A stretch of 64,000 nucleotides of DNA from Leptospiraceae bacterium. Lineage in GTDB: Bacteria > Spirochaetota > Leptospiria > Leptospirales > Leptonemataceae. Positions 27,897-36,777 of the stretch are shown here, one piece after another. The position numbers and the translations under genes are program-made. Position 1 is the stretch's first letter; every line of letters starts with the position of its first letter. The notes beneath the pieces are model-generated. The model had not been told where the DNA came from. It was given only the letters and a program-made list of their open reading frames with translations, and made no database searches. Location of the stretch: assembly GCA_026005135.1 (NCBI GenBank), contig BPKM01000001.1, positions 372,001 through 436,000 on the forward strand. Direction: 5' to 3'.

Positions 27897-27955
27897 TCCT
27901 CCTTCAATCTGTAATTTATCATTACTTTTTATTTAATAACCAGACTGAAGGAGGA
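27897..27955 (+). promoter_or_regulatory. Hairpin that hides the transposase ribosome binding site
   Basis: TCCTCCTTCAATCTG (27897-27911) can pair with CAGACTGAAGGAGGA (27941-27955) with one A-C mismatch. The 3' arm holds the GGAGGA site just ahead of the ATG at 27963. Such a stem would block translation of transcripts entering from outside the element, as known for IS10 and IS50. Confidence 0.75.
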
Positions 27956-27962
27956 GCAAATT

Positions 27963-29135
27963 ATGATTAGTAAAAATTTTATAAGACAATCTTATCAACA
28001 AATCTTACCTTATCAATCAAAAATTATTGATACATTTACTGAAATTTGTTATGCTATCATCCTTGCAAAATCTTTAAATGTTTCTGAAATTGCTAGACAT
28101 CTTCCACAAAATAGGATTAGAGGCAAAGATAAGGGAAAATTAAGAAGTTTTAATAGTATTTACAAATGGTTGAACAGAAAATTGGAAGATTTAGCAACAA
28201 AATGTGATTGGAATATTTTATTTTCTTTACTACATAATGAAGTAGAATTTCTTATTGGTGATCCAACAGACATAGAAAGACTTTATTCTTATAAAACAGA
28301 TTACGTAGGAAAACTTAAAGTAGGAGAAAGAGGTTATACATTATTAAGTATTTCTGCCCCTTTTGAAGGACGAGCTTTACCAATTTATTTCCTACTCTAT
28401 TCTTCTTCTTTAATAGAACAGGAAAAAACTTCCCGTAATTTAAAGCATAAAGAGGCTTTTGAGAAAATTATTGAGATATTACGAGAAATTCCCATTGTTT
28501 TAGACAGAGAATTTGCTTATGAAAGCCTAATACATTTTTTCCGTCTTTATCTTTGTAAATTTATTATTCGTCTCACTGATAAAAAAGTAAAATTATATTA
28601 TGATAATAAGAAAAAACAAGAAGTTTCTTTATCTATTCAACCCTCAGAATTGAAAGTCATAAAAAATGTTTATTATAAAGGGAAGGAAAAAGTAAATCTA
28701 ATTGGTTATTGGGACCCAAAATACCATAAACCTTTATGGTTAATCACAAATATGGATGACCCAGAAAAATGTATAGAAATTTATCAAAAAAGAATGAGAA
28801 TCGAAGAAATGTTTCGTGATATAAAATCTTACTTTAGTATCGAAGACAATATGACAAGAAAATTATCTAAATTAGAAACACTTTTATTTTTATTTTGTTT
28901 AACCTATCACATTATTGCCATTACAGGATATGTGACAAAACATCAATTCATTACAAATAATAACTTTAAAAAAAAGTATTCAGAAATATTCTTAATTTTA
29001 TTTTTTGATTTTCGACAATTAGATATAAACAAAGAAACTATAATACAAATCTATCAAAAAACATTGGAATATATCTATATTCATCTATATCCTAAATTTT
29101 ATACATCTACCCAATGTCCTATTTTTAGTCCGTAA
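27963..29135 (+). CDS. IS4-family DDE transposase
   Basis: This 390-residue transposase has the IS4 signature Y-(2)-R-(3)-E-(6)-K, seen in YQKRMRIEEMFRDIK. Upstream acidic residues GDPTDIER and VLDREFAYE are in the places expected for the first two catalytic aspartates. The N-terminus is a basic helical DNA-binding region. GGAGGA lies seven bases before the ATG. The stop codon falls inside the right inverted repeat. No frameshift or truncation is seen. Confidence 0.93.
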   Translation: MISKNFIRQSYQQILPYQSKIIDTFTEICYAIILAKSLNVSEIARHLPQNRIRGKDKGKLRSFNSIYKWLNRKLEDLATKCDWNILFSLLHNEVEFLIGDPTDIERLYSYKTDYVGKLKVGERGYTLLSISAPFEGRALPIYFLLYSSSLIEQEKTSRNLKHKEAFEKIIEILREIPIVLDREFAYESLIHFFRLYLCKFIIRLTDKKVKLYYDNKKKQEVSLSIQPSELKVIKNVYYKGKEKVNLIGYWDPKYHKPLWLITNMDDPEKCIEIYQKRMRIEEMFRDIKSYFSIEDNMTRKLSKLETLLFLFCLTYHIIAITGYVTKHQFITNNNFKKKYSEIFLILFFDFRQLDINKETIIQIYQKTLEYIYIHLYPKFYTSTQCPIFSP

Positions 29136-29198
29136 GTCAGAAAAAGTAAATTGACAATTAGAATGACAAAATAAAAAATAAAATTAATTTATATAAAA

Positions 29199-29867
29199 AT
29201 GAATTATCGAATTTTTATAATTATATTTTATTTCATATTATTTTTTTTATTTCCTGTTAAAGCATATTTTGATGTAAAAGATATAGATCGTTTAGATAAA
29301 GTAATTTATTATTCTACAAATTCTCTATTATTTGAAGATGTATTAAAAACTACTCAATGTTTTGATAATAGAATTCAAACTTCTTGCAAAGAATTTTGTT
29401 ATCCAGAAGGAAAAGTTTTGATGGAAAAATTCTTATATTTAAGAGAAAAGGAATGTGGTTTTATATGGCAGGTTTCTCCCAGTCATATTATGTATAAAAA
29501 TCCACCGGAGAAAAATCCTTTTTATGAATTTGGTTTATTTTTATCTAAAGAGGATTTAAAACATAATGTACCAAAAAAAATAAGGTTAATGTTATATGAA
29601 CAACAATTATATCATATCAATAAAGATTATCGTTTCCCTGATCAACCTGTCTATGTAAATGAAATTATAATATATGTTCAAAAGAAGGAAGGATGGCAAT
29701 TCTGGAATATAAATAATTTTAACCAAACAATTAAAGAATCTACTGGATTTCCAGAAAATATAAAACAACGATGGTTTAAAATTATAATAGAAGATATTTA
29801 TGATAATAATTCATATTTATCTATTTCTGAATTTTATTATCAGGATAATTTTTTTCATCCTTTATGA
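29199..29867 (+). CDS. Secreted protein with possible discoidin-like (NADase-type glycan-binding) domain
   Basis: This 222-residue protein has an N-terminal signal peptide (IFIIIFYFILFFLFPVKA). The C-terminal stretch ending YDNNSYLSISEFYYQD resembles the last strand of discoidin/NADase-type carbohydrate-binding domains. The middle has several cysteines (FDNRIQTSCKEFCY, EKECGF) that may form disulphides, which suggests an envelope location. The domain call is tentative. Its stop overlaps the start of the Nudix gene by 4 bp (ATGA), so the two are co-translated. TTGACA at 29151 is a possible -35 box, without a convincing -10. Confidence 0.55.
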   Translation: MNYRIFIIIFYFILFFLFPVKAYFDVKDIDRLDKVIYYSTNSLLFEDVLKTTQCFDNRIQTSCKEFCYPEGKVLMEKFLYLREKECGFIWQVSPSHIMYKNPPEKNPFYEFGLFLSKEDLKHNVPKKIRLMLYEQQLYHINKDYRFPDQPVYVNEIIIYVQKKEGWQFWNINNFNQTIKESTGFPENIKQRWFKIIIEDIYDNNSYLSISEFYYQDNFFHPL

Positions 29868-30514
29868 ATTTCAAAAAAATAATAGAAAAATTACAAAAGA
29901 GATTACAGTATCCTTTACCTGGGATAAAAAGCTGGATAGAAATGAGTAGTCGTTTTAGAGAAAAGGATTTATATCCTCCAGATAATCCGATAGAGTATAA
30001 AAATGCAGCTGTTCTTATTTGTCTTATTCCAGATAAAGAAAAAAAAGAAATTATTATTCCTTTTATACAACGTCCAAAGGAAAAAGGTCCTCATTCGAAT
30101 CAAATTAGTTTACCTGGTGGTGCATACGAAGAACAGGATAAAGATTATCAGTATACTGCTATAAGAGAAACTAATGAGGAAATAGGCATACCAGAAAAAG
30201 AAATTCATATTATAGGTAAATTAACCCCTCTCTATATCCCTGTAAGTAGATTTCTTGTTCATCCTTATGTGGGTTATATAGAATATTTTCCAGAATTTAG
30301 AATTGATACAAATGAAGTAGAAACATTACTATTATTACATTTAAGCGATTTTTTAAAGCCAGAAAATAAATCGAAACAATGGATAACTGCCCATACAAAA
30401 TGGATTCCGATTAAATTGTTTGTTCCTGTTTTTAATATACATAACCATATTATCTGGGGTGCAACAGCTATGATTATGAATGAATTTATGTCTGTTTATA
30501 AAGATATTTTATAG
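29864..30514 (+). CDS. Nudix hydrolase, CoA pyrophosphatase type
   Basis: This 216-residue hydrolase probably cleaves CoA or acyl-CoA at the pyrophosphate. The Nudix box reads GGAYEEQDKDYQYTAIRETN followed by EEIGI, with the metal-binding RExxEE present. The upstream QRPKEKGPHSNQISLPGG matches the CoAse motif region that precedes the box. Metal ions (Mg or Mn) would be required. It is coupled to the secreted protein gene upstream and converges on a lipoprotein gene. Confidence 0.85.
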   Translation: MNFKKIIEKLQKRLQYPLPGIKSWIEMSSRFREKDLYPPDNPIEYKNAAVLICLIPDKEKKEIIIPFIQRPKEKGPHSNQISLPGGAYEEQDKDYQYTAIRETNEEIGIPEKEIHIIGKLTPLYIPVSRFLVHPYVGYIEYFPEFRIDTNEVETLLLLHLSDFLKPENKSKQWITAHTKWIPIKLFVPVFNIHNHIIWGATAMIMNEFMSVYKDIL

Positions 30515-30518
30515 GATC

Positions 30519-31220
30519 CTAAAAAATTTCCATAAAAGGATCTTTATCTACTGGAAATGATTTGTAAAATTTAATATTAGAAAGTATGATATTTTTTAAA
30601 AAGGTTTCTCTAACTTTTGCTATACGAACACCCGTTTCTGTTTCAATATAATCTTTAAATTCTGCCTTTATTCCTTTAATAGGAATAATTTTAACCCACA
30701 TTTGCATTATTTCGATTTTACCTTTATTATCAATATAAAAAACATAAGTATCGCCAGGTGTTACACCACCTTCGTAAAATGTAACTCGAAGTTTATTATC
30801 TTCTATAAAAAAACGTTTAGTACCCGGAGAGTAAATATGAAAAGCAGGTTGTAACCAGAAAAAATCATTAATAAATGCACTATATGCTTCTTTAATTTTT
30901 TTATTTTTTAATTCAGACTCCAAAATTTCTTTATTATCAATAAAAACTTTTCCCTCTAAGGTATCTTTTTTAAAATACACTTTTGTATTATCTTTTTGGT
31001 ATAATACATAATTACGCTTTTTATCCCATAAATGATGTCTTATTCCTGCAAATGTAAATTCTACTGCTTCGGTTTTTTTCCATGCATCTATATTGGCATA
31101 TTCTAACATCTTTTTTGCTAAATATTCTGCTTTTTCCCCTGTTTCTCCATTAGGAATACTTTTACATGAAATAAAAGTTAAAAATATACTTAATATTATG
31201 CTAATTGTAATTTTTTTCAT
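30519..31220 (-). CDS. Lipoprotein of unknown function
   Basis: The ATG at 31220 gives a 233-residue precursor with a lipobox-like LTFISC (cysteine near residue 19), so it should be lipid-anchored. The mature part is beta-rich, with TFAGIRHHLWDKKRNYVLY, KVYFKKDTLEGKVFID and TYVFYIDNKGKIEIMQMWV. This is a strand pattern seen in LolA-like or DUF-type outer-membrane-associated proteins. An upstream in-frame start at 31256 is less likely because it would put 12 residues before the signal peptide. It overlaps the symporter gene by 20 bp. Confidence 0.65.
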   Translation of the reverse strand: MKKITISIILSIFLTFISCKSIPNGETGEKAEYLAKKMLEYANIDAWKKTEAVEFTFAGIRHHLWDKKRNYVLYQKDNTKVYFKKDTLEGKVFIDNKEILESELKNKKIKEAYSAFINDFFWLQPAFHIYSPGTKRFFIEDNKLRVTFYEGGVTPGDTYVFYIDNKGKIEIMQMWVKIIPIKGIKAEFKDYIETETGVRIAKVRETFLKNIILSNIKFYKSFPVDKDPFMEIF

Positions 31221-32541
31221 AATATTGCATAATAAACCAGCCACATAAAAAAGCAATAAAAAAACTTATGATTGTTGTTAAAGCAAAATATAATGAAAAA
31301 TATTCACATATAATTGTTATAGTTATATTGCTTAAAAGTGTAACAAAAATTACAGGCGTGTTGAGTTTTTTTCTATATAATACAAATAGTGTTATAGTGG
31401 CAAATAAAGTTCCATTTACATAATTCATAAATCCAAGTGCAAATGATAAAAAATCTTTTTGTGTTTCTATAAATACGAAACATATAGAAAATAAATACAT
31501 TAAAATTAAAGAAATTAAACTATAAAAGTAATTTATAAAATTTTTATTAAAATCAATTAAGATGCTTTTCCAGATAGCTCCAGTAGAATGGATTGAGGAA
31601 TCCAAAGTAGACATCGCAGCTGCAACAAGGACTACAATAAAAAGATTTTTAATGATTAGAGATATAAAAGAATTATCAAGTTTATAAATATAATCTAATA
31701 ATGGTGATTTTGGATTTAAGTTTTTATTATTTAATAATAGATAACCTACTATTACAAATAATAAAATTACAATACTTGCTAAAAATCCAGAAATAATTAG
31801 TGATTTTTGAGCATCTTTTAATTTTTCAACACTAAAAATTCTTTGTAAAATATCCTGATCACCACCATGAGAAGATATTGTTAATAAAATACCACCTACC
31901 AATAGATAAAGCGATTTATGTATATCAAAAGAAATATTTATATTTAAATTTTTTAACAAAAGAGAATTATGATTACCTAAAAACAAAACAAAAAAAAATA
32001 CAGAAAGTAAAATTATTAATCCTTGAATTTGATCTGTTAAAATAACAGAATTTAAACCACCAGTTAGACTATATATTGCAATTAAAATTAATATTCCCGT
32101 TAACCATAATTCAATAGAAATTCCTGTTAACTGAGATAAGCCATATCCTGCTAAATAAAATCGAACACTTCCAGAAATATATTTTGCTAAAAGATAAGCA
32201 AAGGATATATATTTTTTGCTATTTTTTGTAGAAATATATTCATATAAAGATAATGTAGAAATTTTATGATAATGTTTTATATAAAAAAAAGCTATAATGA
32301 TCCTTCCAATAATATAACCAATACATAAAAAAATGATATTAAAATTTTTTTCAAAACCAACTGCAGGAAATATTAAAATAGTAGCTACTGAGGTTTCTGT
32401 TGCAAATATAGAAATATAAGATTGAGTTGTTGTCGTTTTATACGAAGAAAAAAAATAAGAGGCATCTGATTTTTCTCTGTCGTAGCCTCTTATAGTTAGA
32501 TAGAATATAAAAATAAAATAAATTAGTAATAATACATACAT
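31201..32541 (-). CDS. Sodium:solute symporter family protein
   Basis: This 446-residue inner-membrane protein has about twelve or thirteen hydrophobic helices. Family motifs are visible in ATETSVATILIFPAVGF, SGSVRFYLAGYGLS, GGLNSVILTDQIQGLIIL and MSTLDSSIHSTGAIW. The substrate cannot be read from the sequence. Candidates include sugars, amino acids, sialic acid or other carboxylates. Its start overlaps the end of dapD by one base, and the lipoprotein gene follows. Confidence 0.85.
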   Translation of the reverse strand: MYVLLLIYFIFIFYLTIRGYDREKSDASYFFSSYKTTTTQSYISIFATETSVATILIFPAVGFEKNFNIIFLCIGYIIGRIIIAFFYIKHYHKISTLSLYEYISTKNSKKYISFAYLLAKYISGSVRFYLAGYGLSQLTGISIELWLTGILILIAIYSLTGGLNSVILTDQIQGLIILLSVFFFVLFLGNHNSLLLKNLNINISFDIHKSLYLLVGGILLTISSHGGDQDILQRIFSVEKLKDAQKSLIISGFLASIVILLFVIVGYLLLNNKNLNPKSPLLDYIYKLDNSFISLIIKNLFIVVLVAAAMSTLDSSIHSTGAIWKSILIDFNKNFINYFYSLISLILMYLFSICFVFIETQKDFLSFALGFMNYVNGTLFATITLFVLYRKKLNTPVIFVTLLSNITITIICEYFSLYFALTTIISFFIAFLCGWFIMQYYEKNYN

Positions 32542-33374
32542 TATACTGGAACTTCGAATTCTCTTAATGCATCGTTTAAAGAAGTTTTTTCGTCTGTGGA
32601 TTCTTTTCTTTTCCCTATAATTAATGCACAGGGAGTACCATATTCACCTGCGGGAAATTTTTTTAATCTTGTTCCAGGTATTACTACAGAATTGGCTGGA
32701 ACTCTTGCTTTATAAATAATTTCTTTTTCGCCACTAACATCAATAATTGGTGTAGAAGCAGTTAAGATTACACCTGCTCCAATAACAGCTCTTTCTTCTA
32801 CAATTACACCTTCAACAATGATTGCACGAGAACCAATAAAAGCATGATCTTCTATAATAACAGGGCTTGCCTGTGGAGGTTCTAAAACACCACCTATACC
32901 AACACCACCACTTAAATGTACATTTTTTCCAATTTGAGCACAGGAACCAACTGTTGCCCAAGTATCCACCATTGTACCAGAAGAAACATAAGCACCAATA
33001 TTTACATAACTTGGCATTAAAACTGCACCTTTTTCAACAAAAGCACCATAACGAATTAAAGCATGTGGTACTACACGTATACCTCTTTGAGCATGATCTG
33101 TTCGTATAGGAATTTTATCATAGAAGACTAAATCTCCAGCAGAAATTAAATGCATATCCGTAATACGAAAATATAAAAGAATTGCTTTTTTTACCCATTC
33201 ATTTACTTTCCAGTTACCTTGAGAAATTGGTTCAGCTACTCGAACAATTCCATTGTTTAATAACTCTATTGTTTCTAGAATTGCATTGATATGTTCTTTA
33301 TTGGATTTAAAATTACTATCTTCATAAGCTTTTTCTATTAAAGATTGGATTTTTTCTAATTTATTGGTGATCAT
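32541..33374 (-). CDS. dapD: 2,3,4,5-tetrahydropyridine-2,6-dicarboxylate N-succinyltransferase
   Basis: An enzyme of the succinylase route to meso-diaminopimelate and lysine. This 277-residue protein has an N-terminal helical domain and a left-handed beta-helix built from hexapeptide repeats (about 105-230). Characteristic stretches are RVVPHALIRYGAFV, GTMVDTWATVGSCAQIG, LSGGVGIGGVLEP and FIGSRAIIVEGV. Length and motif order are canonical. mDAP serves peptidoglycan, which fits the carboxypeptidase gene just upstream on the same strand. Confidence 0.97.
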   Translation of the reverse strand: MITNKLEKIQSLIEKAYEDSNFKSNKEHINAILETIELLNNGIVRVAEPISQGNWKVNEWVKKAILLYFRITDMHLISAGDLVFYDKIPIRTDHAQRGIRVVPHALIRYGAFVEKGAVLMPSYVNIGAYVSSGTMVDTWATVGSCAQIGKNVHLSGGVGIGGVLEPPQASPVIIEDHAFIGSRAIIVEGVIVEERAVIGAGVILTASTPIIDVSGEKEIIYKARVPANSVVIPGTRLKKFPAGEYGTPCALIIGKRKESTDEKTSLNDALREFEVPV

Positions 33375-33425
33375 AATTCCAGATCTTTTTTTTGATATGA
33401 TAAGAAAAGGATTTTTTAATTCTAT

Positions 33426-34091
33426 TTATAAATAGAACTCTAAAGAAGAAAGAACAGCATCTAAATGTTGTTTCCATACTTCATCAGGCGATTGTCCTCT
33501 TAAAATTTCTAAGGTAATTGTAGGTATATTTAATTCTAAACCTGCATATGTACCGAGACTTCCTGGAGTAGGGTAACCAATATCACCTTTGGGTTCTAAT
33601 TGATTGTATTCTGCCATTTTTTTTGCTAAGTCCAAACAATTACCATTGTAGTTGATCATTGGCATTTCATAAGAATGAAAAGAGATAATAAACTTAGGCT
33701 TTATATTTTCTACCATAACCATAGTTGCTTTTGTTTCTGGTTCACTTGCAGGATAAGGACCTGGATAATATTTGGGTTCTGTAAAATGATTTGTCCAATC
33801 CTTTGTAGGTAGATTTCGATTTAAATCCACATTATTTGCATTAGTTCTTCTTAATACATTACAACCATCTGGATTTACTCTCGGACATATCCATAATGAA
33901 ATTTTATCAGGTATAGAAATTTGGTGATTCTGTATTTCCTGGATAAAACGTTCTAAAAATAAAAAACCTTCAGATTCATTTCCATGAACACCACCAAGAA
34001 ATAAAATGGAAAATTTTGCTTTTTCGTTATTCTTAAAATATAATTCTATCGGTTGATTTTTAACAGAATACCCAATAATTTGCTTTTGCAT
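33426..34091 (-). CDS. M14-family zinc carboxypeptidase (DUF2817/MpaA-like)
   Basis: This 221-residue peptidase has zinc ligands in GGVHGNESEG (His and Glu) and in ISFHSYEMP (His), and a catalytic glutamate in ITLEILRG. The substrate-binding arginine motif appears in NNVDLNRNLPTKDW. It lacks a signal peptide, so it probably works in the cytoplasm, for example trimming recycled cell-wall peptides (MpaA releases mDAP from a murein tripeptide). dapD lies downstream on the same strand. The exact substrate is inferred. Confidence 0.82.
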   Translation of the reverse strand: MQKQIIGYSVKNQPIELYFKNNEKAKFSILFLGGVHGNESEGFLFLERFIQEIQNHQISIPDKISLWICPRVNPDGCNVLRRTNANNVDLNRNLPTKDWTNHFTEPKYYPGPYPASEPETKATMVMVENIKPKFIISFHSYEMPMINYNGNCLDLAKKMAEYNQLEPKGDIGYPTPGSLGTYAGLELNIPTITLEILRGQSPDEVWKQHLDAVLSSLEFYL

Positions 34092-34280
34092 AGAACCATT
34101 TTTTTTATGATGTATAAAAATTATAGTATTTTTAAATTACAATTTAAAACACAATTGTTATAGTTTTTAATCATGTTAATGTAAATAGAAAAATATGAAG
34201 AATTAAAAGCAAACATATGTTAAAGATCTACTCACAAAAATACTTTATAAACCTTCAGTAAATCTTCGTGCGCTTTAATT

Positions 34281-34768
34281 TCATAATGGAAATGGTTGGC
34301 AACCATTAAAGCAATAAACGAAATATATAACAATTTTAATTCCATTTACTTTTGTATATTGTTCGCCTTCTGGATTGGCAATATTCGTTATAAAAAGATA
34401 AAATTTTTCGCCTTTAAAAAGCTCATTAAATATAAACTGTTTTTTTAAAAATTCCTCTATATGCTTTTTTTCTTTAACCTGGATTTTTGCTTCTCCTATG
34501 ATCCAGATTTCTTGATTATTTTGCAAACCTTTACTAATGACTTTTATTTTCTATATAACGTTTTCTTAATATATATGAAGGAATTACCTCTTTTTAATGG
34601 TTCTAGGATTTGTATATTATATCTTTCTTTTAGAATTGCTGGTAATCTTTTATAAGCTCTATTCTGTAATAGATAAAAAAAATAATTGTAAAATCCCTCT
34701 AATTCCAGTCTTGTTTTTTATGTTCACCAATGAGTTCTTTTATTTCATTTTTCTAACAAAAAATATTC
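34281..34768 (-). pseudogene. Remnant of a DUF3782/PD-(D/E)XK-like gene
   Basis: Three minus-strand segments in different frames read as one protein: NEIKELIGEHKKQDWN, then EGFYNYFFYLLQNRAYKRLP up to FIYIKKTLYRK, then NNQEIWIIGEAKIQVKEKKH to the stop at 34281. Two single-base deletions (near 34700 and near 34535) separate the frames. The IIGEAK strand with surrounding charged helices suggests a PD-(D/E)XK nuclease-like family seen as DUF3782. The 5' part is missing. The transposon-like unit C abuts its upstream side, so that insertion may have broken the gene. Confidence 0.6.
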
Positions 34769-35471
34769 GTAAGTGTTCAAATTATCCTTGTGTTCTATAT
34801 ATAAATATATATTATTAAGCACATAATATCTCTACCTCTTCCTCTACCAGCTCCCTCGCCCTATAAAATCTATGCTCAATTCTGATTTCCGTAACACTTG
34901 TAACAAATTGATCATCGATTTCTCTTATAGGCGTCATTATCATCGATACCTTATCATCAAAATCACTATAACATTCCCATTCTATTAATAATCTTATGAT
35001 ATGACTTATACTATATCCAGTCATCTCGGATATGTCCTTTAATAATTGATGGATATTTTGGCTTACTCTTACAGAACAATCTTCATAATCACAACATACC
35101 ATCTGATAGATTTTTTTACTGGTTTTTTTATAAGTTGCTAATTTTTTTAATCTTTCTATGTATTTAGAAATCAGAAATAAAAACATATCCGAATAGCTGG
35201 AATGTTCGTTTCTTAAATCTTGAAAATCTTTTTTATAGGGAATATGTATCATAAAATGCAGTATAGTTGTATTACTAGTTCCTTCTACTTCATCGTTGGG
35301 GCTTTGGATATTCCTTCTTACATAAGTAGCCATCAATAATATAGTCTAATCTTTATTAAAAAGCATACTAAAAAAATGATAAAAAAATCAAATTTTATTG
35401 ATGATAAAATTAGCTATTTTAAAATAAATTCACAGAAACTAGATAATTGATACTGTTCTTTGAGCGTTTAC
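34769..35471. mobile_element. Transposon-like unit C: second inverted-repeat unit with a DUF1564-like gene
   Basis: GTAAGTGTTCAA (34769-34780) and the reverse complement of TTGAGCGTTTAC (35460-35471) share the GTAARYGNTCAA pattern of unit A. The sequence next to the right repeat (GAAC beyond it, then TAGTTTCT further in) also matches unit A. Flanks AAATATTC (left) and AAAAATTC (right) resemble a decayed 8 bp duplication. The gene orientation relative to the ends is the same in both units. Confidence 0.7.
34815..35333 (-). CDS. DUF1564-like ribbon-helix-helix protein (unit C, intact)
   Basis: The intact 172-residue member starts at the ATG of 35333. The N-terminal third has MATYVRRNIQSPNDE and a strand ILHFMIHIPYKKDF. 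A helical block follows (SYSDMFLFLISKYIERLKKL), then a putative ribbon-helix-helix (SVRVSQNIHQLLKDIS, EMTGYSISHIIRLLIEWE). A charged C-terminal tail ends EEEVEILCA. The fold suggests sequence-specific DNA binding. I assign it to the leptospiral DUF1564-type family by pattern only. It is the sole gene of unit C. Confidence 0.65.
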   Translation of the reverse strand: MATYVRRNIQSPNDEVEGTSNTTILHFMIHIPYKKDFQDLRNEHSSYSDMFLFLISKYIERLKKLATYKKTSKKIYQMVCCDYEDCSVRVSQNIHQLLKDISEMTGYSISHIIRLLIEWECYSDFDDKVSMIMTPIREIDDQFVTSVTEIRIEHRFYRARELVEEEVEILCA

Positions 35472-35584
35472 AAAAATTCTATAAATTCTTTTCAAGAACA
35501 AAAAAATGTAAATAATCAATAAAGATATATTAAAAATAAAAAAATTGACTATTTTATTTTATAAATTCATGTGGTTTAAAACTT

Positions 35585-36777
35585 ATGTTTATTAGACTAA
35601 AAAAGAAATTAGAGGAATGGCTTAATCATAATATTATTGATGAAAAGACTTATAATTCTATTCTTCGATATGAAGAAGAATTGAAATTATCTAAGAAAAA
35701 TTATTTTTTAATATCTTTATATTCAATAGCAGGTTTCAGTATAGGGATAGGTATATTAAGTATTATTGCCGCAAACTGGGAATATATTCCTTCTATAACA
35801 AAATTTAGTGTATTATTACTATTTCATTTAGGACTTGGAATATTATATATATGGGTTGATAAAAACAAAACAGATAAAATATATATAAAAGAAATTTTAT
35901 TGGTTCTATTTGCTTTTTTATTCTTAGGAGAAATTGCCTTAACATCTCAGGTTTTTCAATTAAAAGGAGAATTAGAAGATGCCTTATTATTCTGGGGAAT
36001 TTTAATGTTATTTGTTTCTTTATTAGCAGAAACAGTTTTTTTACCCCTTATTAATTTTATTATATTACATATAGCAATATGGTTTAAAATAGATGAATTT
36101 GATTATTTCACATATTACTTTAAGTATTACTTTGATGATGGTTCTTTTTGTTCCTTTAGTAGTTTTTGTAATTTTATATACAGTTTATCATTTGATAGCT
36201 AAATATAGAAATAAAATTTTTATAAAAGTAAATTATATAGTCTTGATGATAGGATTTATATTTGGTATAGTTATGCTTCATTGGGGGTGGTATAGGTGGT
36301 TTTTGCCTGAACGCGTACTTAAGCACGAATTCATTTTTTTCTCTAATAATATTTTTGATAATTGCTATATTTTTTTATAACATCATTTATATTCAATTAA
36401 AAGAAGATTTTAGAAATTATAAAAAAGTTCTTAATATGTTTTTATTAAATTATATCATTTTTTTTATGAATTATTTTTTAGTTGTGTTTGAATTTACTTT
36501 CCATGAGAAATTTTTGGATCGACTAATTGGTACATCTTTATTTTTATTACAATGTTTTATGATTGCTTATTTTTTTTATTTAATAGAAAAAAAAGGATTA
36601 TTTCGATTTTTTATTATTTTAATTTTATTAAGGATTTTAATTATATATATTGAATTATTTGAAAATCTAACATTAACGGGTTTTGGTTTAATTTTTCTGG
36701 GTATTTTAATTATAGGTTTATCATTTTTATATATAAAAATCGAACAAAAAATAAAAAAGGAATTTAAAAAAATATGA
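35585..36777 (+). pseudogene. DUF2157-type membrane protein with two frameshifts
   Basis: The first frame (from ATG 35585) encodes a helical N-terminus and DUF2157-like membrane segments (LYSIAGFSIGIGILSIIAANWE). The reading continues in a second frame from about 36115 (ITLMMVLFVPLVVFVILY) and a third from about 36330, and ends at 36777. Each step is one extra base; the second falls in or near a T7 run. Together they would form an approximately 395-residue, multi-span inner-membrane protein. It overlaps the GDYXXLXY gene by 4 bp, as this pair usually does. It could be a true pseudogene or carry sequencing indels. Confidence 0.7.

Larger units (their letters stand above)
27849..29140 (+). mobile_element. 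IS4-family insertion sequence, intact
   Basis: This 1292 bp element has perfect terminal inverted repeats of about 28 bp (CTGACTTACGGACTAAAAAT continuing to GGACATT). It is flanked by a 7 bp direct repeat, AAAAAGT (27842-27848 and 29141-29147). It carries one full-length transposase gene, so it looks recently active. It inserted at the very end of the glycogen synthase gene. Confidence 0.95.

Noticed and set aside
34461..34818. Plus-strand hydrophobic reading frames
   Set aside because: They are antisense to the DUF3782-like remnant, and the Phe/Leu/Ile-rich composition results from reading AT-rich coding DNA backwards.
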